A DNA stretch of 64,000 nucleotides, taken from positions 1,054,001-1,118,000 of the forward strand of contig WOFQ01000004.1 in assembly GCA_012184525.1 (NCBI GenBank), in the 5' to 3' direction. This document shows, piece after piece, positions 35,278 to 45,888 of the stretch. Position 1 is the first letter of the stretch; each line of letters begins with the position of its first letter. A model generated the notes under the pieces. It had not been told where the DNA came from, did no database searches, and saw nothing but the letters and a program-made list of their open reading frames with translations. The translations under genes and the position numbers were made by a program. The DNA is from Xenoacremonium recifei (lineage: Eukaryota > Ascomycota > Sordariomycetes > Hypocreales > Nectriaceae).

Positions 35278-37528
35278 TAGACGCTTCGGTCGCATCGCCA
35301 ACCCCGTTTCTCTCTGTGGCTACCACTTTAGCGGTATCGCTTAAGCAAGGTACCGGGGAAAGGCGGTTGGCAGCGACGTTGCGGGCTAGGTCGACCGAAG
35401 TCTCAGGAAATGCATCATGATAACGACGGATTGTTTCCTTGAGCGAAGGCCAATACGAGGCGGTGCGATTCCCCGGCTAATCCCTGACTCGTGCGGGATC
35501 GCGAGTCTGCGGTTTGCTCTCCGCGGTTCGCACTGCACCGGCGGCGTTCTGACCATCGACCTGGCTGTTCTCTACCTGTTTTCAATCTATCTCTTGGGCG
35601 ATGCATGGCATTTCGCGGTGGCGTTTGACGCGTTGGTTTCATATACCAGATTCTCTAAGATATCCCCTGATTTCACTCACCAAAGAGAGGCAAGAGATTG
35701 TCATCGAATTGCCCCTGCAAAAGTTTTGTTTTTTTATCTTTTCTTTGTTTTGTTTTTCTTGTTTCCTTCCTTCTTCCTGTCTGAATCGACTCACTTGCGC
35801 AATTCCTCGACTATAATGTTCTACTGTCGATCTCAACAATTGACAGCCGACAACCGAGGAGATGTACGAGAGATGTTTCGTCATAATCACCGCCCATGCG
35901 CCCACCCTCTCCCTCCCTCGGCTGGTCAACAGAATCGGGTTTGGCTCCGGCGCTGAAAGCTCGCTCGTTTTGAGTTTGGCACGCCGCACCAATGAGAGAC
36001 TAAGCGACTAGGCGAACCCAATGTGGGTGGGATGGCGACGCTGGACGAAGACGATGATGGATGGGATGCACAAGGGCGGCACTTGAAGGAAGAAGAGGGC
36101 GTTTACTGTGCCCTGTCTTGGACAGGACAGGACAGGGAAAAGGCCTGGCTGGTTGTTTGGATGTCGGCTCCGACTCAACGGGGGCTGCCTTGCCTGGCCT
36201 GCCTCAGACCTGCCCCCCTCGATGGATACTTTCGATACGATACGGGTGCGCTACGCTACGCCGCTCTGGCCGGGATCTGCTCAGGCCAGCAGATAATCTA
36301 GACGACGCCGGGCCTGCAGATGGATGGATGGATACGTCTTGTTTGGAGTTGTCGGGAGATCTATCACGACTGTACGAGTTTTGGAGAAGATGGCCGGCCC
36401 TACATACACACAGCTCCGTCACTGAGGCCCGATGCCTCCTGGGCTGTCTATCAGCACCACGATACGGCCTTGCGGGCTTTTGCCATCGATCACTGTCTGG
36501 TTTTTTTTTTATTGCGCTCACTTGCCCGCCTGGATCGGCAGGACTGCACAGCACGCACACTTTGGCGTGGGTTTACAAAAAGAAAAGCATTGCGGGTGGG
36601 TGTCATCATGTATGTATGGGTTGTGGGATTTGGTTGATCCAGAGACACCCGCGCTGAAGGTGAAGGTACAGGACGGGAAAGGGGGCTGGCTATAGACTTG
36701 CATGCGGTGTTCTCTGTCATGACTTTCTGTCTTACTTCTAGTTTGTAGAACGAAATCCGAATTGTGACTATCTGTCAATAGACATGCCTCCTGCTGACGT
36801 CTTGGTGCTCCACCGCGGACCGTAGCCTTGCTACTGCTATACGGAGTACACTTATCGGGAATCCTCCTCCGGATGCCCGCTGAAGGCCTGTTTGCGGGCA
36901 TTCCTCGATCGCGATTGCGATTTCGATTGCAACTTCCCCATGGTGACATTCCCCCTCCAGGCCCTTGCTGGGCGCGCGCCGATCGGCAACGACAGATCGC
37001 GGCCTAGCGGGGGGTTGGGGGGCTGGGCTGATCGACAGGACACTACATACATCTAGGATTGGCGGAATAAGAGCAGTCAGAGTTTCATCGGAGGGGCTCG
37101 CTTGGAGATAGGGACTTATTGCATGCATGCAGCTATAGTAGGGTTTGCAGTAAGCTATAGTAGGTCTTTTCTTATTGATACGCCTGCCTGTGCCCAACGC
37201 CTTGCAATATGCGGGAACGCTACGGGAGAGAGTAGATGGATAGATACAGAGGGGCCGGGGGCCGGAGGTATGTACGTGTGGGTGAAGTGGGAAGAGAGAA
37301 GAAGAAGAGAAGAGCGTGTGTATCGTGTGCGGTGCGTCGTGTCAAAGCAATGGATAGGATAGGGGAGGTGAAAAGACACCCTCTTGCGCGCCGAGCCGTG
37401 CCGTTATGTCGTGGGTCGAGTGATCTCGTATCGTGAGCGCCGGCCAATAATCAATGGCAATTGATCACGGCCGGCTAGTTCGTGGTCTCTGTCGTCGGGT
37501 CTCCTTTTCCTCAGGAGGCAGTCCGCGC
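35278..37528. other. Tail-to-tail intergenic region
   Basis: About 2.25 kb of convergent 3' flank between the zinc-finger gene and the kelch-BTB gene. A T-rich stretch at about 35726-35775 probably lies in the 3' UTR. A GCATGCATGC run (37121-37130) is followed by a 12-bp direct repeat (37131-37142 and 37153-37164). No gene was seen. Confidence 0.5.
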
Positions 37529-39980
37529 TCATGACATCTCCATGCCATCGTCGTCCTCCACCTCGGACTGCATGAGTTGACTCTGCTGACTACTGATGCT
37601 CTCCTTGCGCGCCGAGTGTCCCTCGTACCGGCCAGACATGGAGGTCCACTCGAGCTCGTCGCCGCCGATGACGCGCCCCTCCATGTCAATCTCCTGAGAC
37701 AGCTCGACGAGGGCGGAGCGCGGCAGCCGAAGGAAGCCCTGGGTGCGGACGATGCGGCCCCAGTGCGTCATGCAGAAGGCGGCGGAGCGCTTGCGCAGCC
37801 ATTCCTCGTTGGCGAGCCCGGCGCAGTACCAGATGACGCAGGCGTGATCGACGTCGAGCTCCTTGGCCAGGCGGTTGACGCAGAGGAGGCGGAGGTGCGG
37901 GATGTTGTAGATGTTGGACATGACCAGCAGGCCGGCGACATCGGAGAGGGCGGCCGTGGTGTGCTCGCTGCCGTCGACGTCGTTCTCAGGGGGGCCCTGG
38001 ATGCTGTCGGTGTAGAGATAGTACAGGAAGGCCTTGACGACCGAGTACGGCTCGGGGATGTGCATCTTCTTGGTATGGAACTCAGCCATCTGTGCATTAT
38101 AGAGACGGGCAAAGTGCGGCCAGCGCGCTTGGAGGATGAGTCGGTGCACATGGATGGGCTGCGAGGTCGGCGCATCTGCTGCCAGCCAGCTCTGGTTCTG
38201 AGGTGAGTCGTCGGCGCGGATGAGGCCCGAGCTGAGGGTATCGTCCTCATCGTACTCTCCGGCTAGAGCGGTGACGATGAAGTCCGTGCCGCTGCCAGTC
38301 TCCGGTGGCTGGTTGAATAGCTTCGCGAGATCGCCCCCAAGGCCCTTAGAGGGCTGATCTACACTCCTCAGCATTGCCGACGGTCTTGATTGTTCGTTGG
38401 ACTGAGGCGCGAGATTGTCGCCTAAGAAGCCATATCGTCGAAGATCAATTTCCATGATGTCACTAGAAGCCATGTCAGTTTTCATTCTGATACAGAAGCA
38501 TGTGTGCTTTGAAGGGCCTTCCTTACCTTAGATACTCCTCGTACCCATTAGGTCCGAGATCGGTGACAGCTGGGTCTGTGGGACAGCCAAGTAACCACGC
38601 CTTTGTACCATCTTCATTCAATGTGCAGTAATGCCATCGATAGCCAGACTTGAAGATCTCACGTCCCTCAGCCAGCTTCTGCCATCGAAGCGTGCCTAGG
38701 TCCAATGCTGATAAAGAACACTCACGGTGTGTGATAGTCGCAGCCGGGGTAACAAAGTCGAGGAGGGTTCCAGATGAGTAGGCGTGGTAATGGATGCCGG
38801 AGCCTTGGGACGGGATGGTAGGCCCTGACATGAACTTGACAGCAGAGATGGTTCCTGGAGCCATCGGAGCATATGACTTAAGCTGGAACGATGAAGGATT
38901 CACCTGAGCCGTTCGCGAATTCGCGGCATAACCAGAGGCGCCAACCACGGGAGACTGATTCATGGTATAGGGGGATCGTGGTGAAGCCCCAGCCCGGTTG
39001 CCAATGGCATTCCGATCAAACATGCCCATCTGCGGCCGTGAGTCAAACTCAGGGCTGCCCTTAAGATCCAACCACCAGAGATCGCTGATCTTGTCCATGT
39101 CCTCGCTTAGGCCACCGAACACCCAGACGCGATCTCCCCAGATGTAGGCGGAGTGGTCGAATCTCCCCACGAAGCGCCATGCCTTGGACCAGGTATAAGT
39201 CTTCAGGTCGAGGTAGCAGATGTCGTCCAGCACGTAGTTGTTCTGACCGGTGATACCGCCGATAATGAACAGCTTGTCGTCGTGAAGAACGGCGGCATGG
39301 CGGGCACGGCCCTTGGGGATCGGACCGTAGATTTGCGGCTGCGTCCAATGCGCTGTCTTTAGGTCGAAGATTATGAGGTCAGATAGGTAGGTATGGTGTT
39401 CGTTCTCGCCTCCGAATACGAGGAGCTTGTTTCCCTGGTATAGCGTCGCGGTGTGCCCTACATATCGAGTCAGTGTCTGCTCTTCCACTTACACGGCTTG
39501 TCACGGAGTGGGTTCAAGACGAGACTTACCCATTCGCACACCGGGGATATCTCCATAGTTGTCGACCAGCCGCCATTGGTGACTGACGAGGTCCAGTCTC
39601 AGCACATGGTTATACACCTCGTCGGTATCTTGATCGAATCCGCCAAAGGCATATATCTGGTTGTTCCCGCAGTAGGTCACCGAAGCGTTGACCAGGCATG
39701 CGGGTCTCTGACCTAGCGTGCGGGTGACTTTGGGGCGGTATCCATCGGCTACAATGCGAGGCTTGGCCGGCGAGTTCGGCATGATGTAGGTGTTGTTGGA
39801 GGACGAGGCGGCCGAGGTCGCAGAGGGCGGCGTGGGAGCCGCCTGGAGCGTTGTTGCGCTGGACGACGGTTGCGAGCCGTTCAACGTGTTGCCCGGGCCT
39901 TGCTGGAGAGCGCCAGGGACAAGGGATGGACCGCCAAAGATGGACAGCGGAGCCTGGCCAGGGGTTGACGGCTGAGCCAT
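37529..39980 (-). CDS. Kelch-BTB protein (Ral2/LZTR1-like architecture)
   Basis: The exons 39980-39530, 39457-38527 and 38462-37529 give 771 residues. A disordered Ser/Ala/Pro N-terminus (about 100 residues) leads into a kelch propeller: IYAFGGFDQDTDEVYNHVLR, LLVFGGENEHHTYLSDLIIF, LFIIGGITGQNNYVLDDICY and VWVFGGLSEDMDKISDLWWL, with a further HYHAYSSGTLLDF...LSALD blade after a linker. The C-terminal half contains a split BTB/POZ-like region (FIVTALAGEYDEDD, then IHVHRLILQARWPHFARLY and VVKAFLYYLYTDSIQG). A BACK-like helical stretch follows (LRLLCVNRLAKELDVDHACV). Kelch followed by BTB is the arrangement of fission-yeast Ral2 and animal LZTR1, which act on Ras; that role here is an inference from architecture. 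It shares a 766-bp divergent promoter with CDC20. Confidence 0.85.
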
Positions 39981-40746
39981 GACGCAGTGTGCCGAAGAGC
40001 CAGCTCAGACGGTGGTCTGGGTCATGTCACGAGAGACAAGTCGTTGTCGTCGTAAGGAGAGCGAGGCTTCGGTGAGCGAGCGGGCGGGCGATCGCGATGG
40101 CAGCGGGCGGCGAGTAAGGTAGCGAGCAGCAAAGGGAAGGACGGTCGGTCGGAGAGGTGACAAGGAAGTCGAAATTGGAAATGAGTGCGGTCGTCGGTGA
40201 GGCAGTTCAAGTGGACTCTGGAGTCGTCGCAATATGGAGACCCTGCTCCTGGTGCTATCGTAAGGTCAGGCTGGCACGAAGCGAAGCCTCATCTGTGGCG
40301 TCGGGCAAGGCCAGGAAAAGTTTTTGTGGACTAGCGCTAGTTTCAGGCGGCTGATTGGCTGGGAATCCCGGACGCCACCGGGCTGGATGATTGTATTTCC
40401 GGTCAATTGGGCTGTGCCTGCCCCTCCGCACGGGCTTTTGCTGTTGCCCAGCCAGCAGCGACGTGGGGTGCAAAGTAAATAAAGGACCTCGCCCGCACCC
40501 AGACTTACACTCTTCCTTCTCTCCTCATCAGACCTTCTTCTACCCGCTCCCCCTAAACCACTACCTCTCCTCTCCGCATACTACTGCTTTAAGCGTGCTT
40601 AAGCGTTCTCTGCTGTTATAACACACTATACCAAAAATCGCAAAGCTTGATCAAGCATCAGTCGAGACATCGCTCTTCGACATTCAATAACCCTCTCCAT
40701 CCTCCATCCTCCTCCTCCATCTTGATACCCTCTACACACAATCACA
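39981..40746. promoter_or_regulatory. Divergent promoter of kelch-BTB and CDC20
   Basis: The 766 bp between the two ATGs. The CDC20 side is strongly pyrimidine-rich from about 40500, as in a leader; an ATAAAGG tract near 40480 could be a core element. No defined cell-cycle box could be assigned with confidence. Confidence 0.5.
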
Positions 40747-42588
40747 ATGGCTTCCGTCGCTGTGTCAACACCCATCAAGTCCCACAAGGGACTCTTCTCC
40801 TCCCGAACCGCTGGCGGTCGGATGCCCCTGACCCCGTCTCCCCGTCAGCAGGCCGCCAACATGAACTCGTCTCCCTTCACTCCTGAGCGACAGTCCAGGG
40901 ATGACTTCCGGGCATCCACTAAGACCACCTACAGCGGCAACCTCATGAACCACCTCTCCCGACCTACCTCCAAGTCGTCTCACCGCGACTCTCCCAAGTC
41001 CAACATTGCCCGAGGCGTGCAGACTCCCCGCAAGGCCCTCGAGCTGGGTGTGTCAGACTTCACTCTCACCGGCACTGGCCTCACCAAGACCCCCTCCAGC
41101 ACCAAGTCCAAGAAGTGTGCTCTGCGACAAAAGTCGACCAAGACCACCTTGAACTACGGCGGTGACCGATTCATCCCCAACCGCGGTGCTAGCTCCGCCA
41201 TTGCCAACGCTGGCTCCAGCAAGCTGGATCTCTCTGACCGACAGCGATCTAAGAAGACTGCTCCTGAGAGCTCCTCGGTTCTCTCTTCCGCTGCCGATGA
41301 GGCCTTGGCCGCTCTCGAGAACCTCAACATTGATGACGACGAGTCAGACAACTACTCTCGCCCTTCTCCCAACACCATTGCCTACCAGGACTCGCTTGCC
41401 AACGCTTGCGGTGTGAGCATCAACACTCGCATCCTTGAATTCAAGCCCGCGGCTCCCGAGTCCTCCAAGCCCATTGATCTGCGTCAGCAGTACAACCGAC
41501 CTCTCAAGTCGGCCACCTCCAGCTCTGCCCAGCTCCGACGACGTATCGCCACGGCCCCCGAGCGTGTCCTGGATGCCCCCGGTCTCATTGATGACTACTA
41601 CCTGAACCTCCTCGACTGGAGCTCTGGCAACCAAGTTGCCATTGGCCTGGAGCGAAACGTCTACGTCTGGTCGGCTGACGAGGGCAGCGTGAGCTGTCTG
41701 CTGGAGACCTCCCCCGACACGTACGTCAGCAGTGTCAAGTGGTCTGGCGACGGCGCCTATGTCAGCGTCGGCCTCGGCACGGGCGAGGTCCAGATCTGGG
41801 ATGTTGCTGAGGCCCAGAAGATCCGAAGCATGTTCGGCCACGACACCCGCGTCGGCGTCATGGGCTGGAACAAGCATCTCTTGTCGACTGGTGCCCGCAG
41901 CGGTCTCGTCTTCAACCACGACGTCCGCATCGCCGAGCACAAGGTGGCCGAGCTCGTCTCCCACACGTCTGAGGTTTGTGGCCTGGAATGGCGATCTGAC
42001 GGTGCGCAGCTCGCTACTGGCGGCAACGACAACCTGGTCTCCATCTGGGACGCTCGCTCACTCTCCGTGCCCAAGTTCACCAAGACTAACCACAAGGCTG
42101 CGGTCAAGGCTCTTGCCTGGTGCCCCTGGAACATGAACCTCCTGGCCACTGGTGGAGGCTCCTACGACCGTCACATCCATTTCTGGAACTCCACCAGCGG
42201 CGCTCGCGTGAATAGTATTGATACTGGTTCGCAGGTTACTTCTCTCCGCTGGAGCCCTCACCACCGTGAGATTGTCAGCTCCAGCGGTTTCCCTGATAAC
42301 TCACTTAGCATCTGGAGCTACCCCACGCTCGTCCGCAACGTAGAGATTCCCGCCCACGAGAGCCGAGTCCTGCACAGCTGCCTGAGCCCCGACGGCCAGA
42401 TGCTGGCTACAGCTGGTAAGTTTTGAGACTCTTCCACTGGCACGACGAATGCTAACACAGTCACAGCCGCCGACGAGAGTTTGAAGTTCTGGAAGATCTT
42501 TGAGAAGAAGGCCGGTGCCGGTGCCGGAGTTGGTGGTGCTGGTGCCTCTGGCAAGGCCGAGATGTCGAAGCAGATGACCATCCGATAA
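40747..42588 (+). CDS. cdc20: APC/C activator Cdc20 (WD40)
   Basis: Exon 1 is 40747-42415 and exon 2 is 42467-42588, giving 596 residues. Cdc20 recruits securin and cyclin B to the anaphase-promoting complex and is the spindle-checkpoint target. The C-box is visible as DRFIPNR (about residues 140-146). The segment YQDSLANACGVSINTRILEF (about 217-236) is typical of Cdc20 rather than Cdh1. Seven WD40 repeats follow, starting at DDYYLNLLDWSSGNQVAIGL and including LEWRSDGAQLATGGNDNLVS and LAWCPWNMNLLATGGGSYDR. The final residues are Ile-Arg, the IR tail that binds APC/C TPR subunits. No KEN box was noticed. The 51-bp intron falls in the last WD repeat (AADESLKFWKIF). A second acceptor 7 bp earlier would shift the frame, so the later one is preferred. 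Confidence 0.94.
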
Positions 42589-43851
42589 ACGATTTAATCG
42601 ATCGATGCTCGAGAGCGTTACGAAGACATGACGGAGTTCAAGGATGATTTCAATTGAGGCGTACTGGAAACCCCAGGAGACGGGTTGGATTGGTTTCGGA
42701 CAGGAATTGGGATGAGGCGTGTACGGATAATTGTTTTAATATTGGGCCAAGATGCCAGGGACAACGAATACCCACCTAATTCTGGACGAAGAGCTGCTTT
42801 CCCTGGATACTGACTGAGGTAGGGCGATGTGTGATGTTTGGTGTTTTGTGGTTATGCCAGGAATTGGTGCTCTTCGCTGAGATTTAGGGTAAGGCGTTTC
42901 GGTGTTTCAAGGCAAGGACAATCAGAACAACGAGCGACACGTGAAGCAGAGAAAATGCAACGACGGATAGCCATAGGATAAATTGAAAGAAATTAAATGG
43001 ACGTCGTTGGCATGAGGATGTCGTGAGTTGACCGTTAGTTGCCGGCGGGAACAGCCTAGAACTGCGCCGCCGTCAGAGGGCGTTTTACAAGGTACAGGTC
43101 CAGCCATTGATTGAATGACGCTCACACTTCAAAACGAAGTGTACTAGCATTTCATCCCAAATTTATTACAAGAAGCCAGGTTTCTTTTAATTCACGGCAC
43201 ATCCCACATTTATTCAATGCCTACACATAAATTCCTAAACAAAGGATCTACCTGCTGAATGACAAAGCCCCCGCGGCAGGCACTCACTGACTCTGGAAGG
43301 CACGACCGCTCGCTTCGGCAGCCACCCCTCCGAAACATGGCGGGCTGACTAAGCGCCTCAGCGCCCGAGCGGCCCTCTTAGAAGATAGTTTCGCCCGGAG
43401 GCTGCCAACTCTCACCACTGCACATCACTTTCGGCGAAACGAACCGCCGCCGCAACCTCTCGTTAGAACTACCCGCGCAACGCGCCCTGCGACATCGTTA
43501 CAGAAAAACCAAATCCGGCGCATTTTGCATTGGAGATTGCTGGAGCTTTATTTTTTGCTTGCTACTACATTGAACTGCTGCTGCTGCTGCTGCTCTCTCG
43601 CTGTTTGTTCGGTTGCGTCTGCCTGCCTGGGGAACATAGAGCAGCTTCCATCGTCGCCGCGCATCACCGGAGCAGCGCAACGGCCGCTCTTCAGAATATC
43701 GTTCTTCTGACTGACTGACGGACGAGCGCGCGCATCTCCCGACGACGGCGGTCAGCGCAACGACACACGAGGCGCCCGATCCCGACGCCGACCCCGGACC
43801 GAAACTGAACTGAACCCCAACCCGACCCGACCACTCGGTGCCATCGTCAGC
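42589..43851. other. Intergenic region
   Basis: A 1.26-kb spacer between CDC20 and the TFIIA gene, both on the plus strand. It contains the CDC20 3' flank and the TFIIA promoter and leader, with a (CTG)6 run at 43575-43592. No gene was seen. Confidence 0.55.
43575..43592. repeat. (CTG)6 trinucleotide repeat in TFIIA leader
   Basis: Six perfect CTG units lie about 260 bp upstream of the TFIIA large-subunit ATG, probably within its leader. Confidence 0.85.
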
Positions 43852-45888
43852 ATGTCCAACCAGGCAGTGGGAAACGTCTACCAGGCCATCATCGACGAGG
43901 TGGTTAACAGTTCGCGAGTCGATTTCGAAGAGAGCGGCATCGAAGAGTCGGTGCTGGAGGAGTTGCGCCAGGTAAGCCGCCGTGCCCGCCCGCCCTTTGT
44001 CTTTGTCCTCTTCCCCTCTCGCCCTGCCCTGCCCTGCGCTCGCATCCGTCCCCATCGGCAGTTGCGTTTGCCGCGCCCTACCTGTCGCAGAAGCCTGCGC
44101 TGGACATGTCTCGATGCGAAATCGAAGCCGAAGCCGTATGCCCTGACAACAACGATGGGCTCGCTGCCCAGCACCTGATGGCGATGGCGAGACGGGTTGC
44201 GCTGGCCCTCGCTCGACCTCGCTCGACTTACGACGGAGCCTGGGGGTGGAGAGAGAGACGGCGGGTTACGGGAGGGGGCGACACAGCGCTATTTGGGTCT
44301 TTTTAAGCCTGCAAAAACCCCCTGCCGCGACTCGCCCGACTCGTGCAACTGCCCCTCCGCCAGCGAGCCGCCGCAGCCGGACGCCTGATTGGGCGCTGGC
44401 CGGGTTTCCCCCGCCTCAGGAATCCCCCGCTGCCGCCGTCTCACTCACGTGGTCACCTCAGTGGGTGTTGGGTGTTGGGTACTGGTATTGCTGCACTCTC
44501 ACAGGTTCACCCAGTCGCCTGCTGCCCGATAGCGCTGGCTGCCTAGCACTGCCTGGTTGTGCTGGCTCTGGCTCTACTGCACTTCTACAAGTGCTTGGCT
44601 TCACAGGCTGTCGAATCCGCGAGACGAGGTGGCGCCTCACACGTACTCAATCATTCACTCACTCACACTCACTCATTACTCCAATCATGGCCTATCGCTG
44701 ACTTACCTCTCCAGGGCTGGCAACGGAAGCTTTCGCAGCTCGACGTCGCTCGCTTCCCTTGGGATCCGAAGCCAGAGCCGCCTCCCCAGCAGGCAGCACC
44801 GCCCATTCCCGCGCCTCAGGTGCCAGCACAAGGCCAAGCTCAGGCCCAACACTCGCAGGCCCAGTTCTCGCCGCAACTGCCCCAGGGACTCTCTTTGCCA
44901 ATTCCTCAGGTACAGACGCCTCACAACAATGGCGTCAAGACTGAAGCCGGCTACATTAAGCAGGAGCCCGGTGTAGCCATTAAGCAGGAACCTGGTGTAT
45001 CCGCAAACCCTATGCCCCCGTACGCCGCGTATGGTGGCATGGAAAACAAGAACAGCAATGTGGCAGTCCAGAGAGCCGCCCAACAACTCCAGGCCCAATA
45101 CGGCCAGCGAGCTGCCAGCTCCATCAACGCGTTGCAGCAGCAACAACAACAACAACAACAGCAACATCAACAGCCACAGCTACCCGTTCAACAACAACCT
45201 CAACACCCGCAGCAACAACAACATCCTAACCCTCAGACGATGACCGTGCAACAACAACAGGCCTACCGGCAACAGATGGCGGCCACCACCCAGCAACAGC
45301 GTGCGGCCCTCGCAGCAGCCAATGGCCAGAATCACATGCGCAACGGCCAGACCGACGGCGCGGTCGACAACGAGTTCGAGGGCGTCCTCATGGAGCGCGG
45401 CGCGACTGGTGATCTTCGCGAACTGGGCCGCGTGGAGATCGACCGCATGCTCCACGACCAAATTGCTGCCCGGGCCAGGGCCATGGAGGGCGGCGGCCTG
45501 ATGCTGCCTCTCAGAGAGGCCACCCAAGGATCTACAGCCGCAGCGTCGGGATCACGCAGGGCTCGGCAACCCGGTGCCTTTGATGGAGGTGACGAGGACG
45601 ATATTGATGACGAAGACGCCATCAACTCGGATCTGGACGATCCGGATGAGGACCGTGACGATGATGAGGTCGACGACGAGGGGTTGGGACACATCATGCT
45701 CTGCATGTACGACAAGGTGCAGCGAGTGAAGAACAAGTGGTACAGCCTCCCATGCCGTGCCTTTCCAAGTCGACGACCATCACTGACGCTAACTCTCCCA
45801 CAGGAAGTGCACTCTGAAGGACGGAGTGCTCACTGTCAACGGCAAGGAGTACGTCTTCCACAAGGCCACGGGCGAGTACGAATGGTAA
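43852..45888 (+). CDS. toa1: TFIIA large subunit (Toa1)
   Basis: The exons 43852-43971, 44715-45739 and 45804-45888 give 409 residues. TFIIA stabilises TBP on the TATA box. Exon 1 encodes the N-terminal helical region (VGNVYQAIIDEVVNSSRVDF, then ESVLEELRQ), and exon 2 opens with GWQRKLSQLDVARFPWDP, completing the four-helix bundle half. The centre is a long Gln/Pro-rich linker with a polyglutamine run (about 45134-45168). Its KQEPGV motif occurs twice. An acidic stretch (DDEDAINSDLDDPDEDRDDD) leads to the C-terminal beta-barrel half, IMLCMYDKVQRVKNKWKCTL, ending in KEYVFHKATGEYEW. The first intron, about 743 bp, is by far the longest in the window and contains no clear gene. The start fits the family N-terminus. 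Confidence 0.95.
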
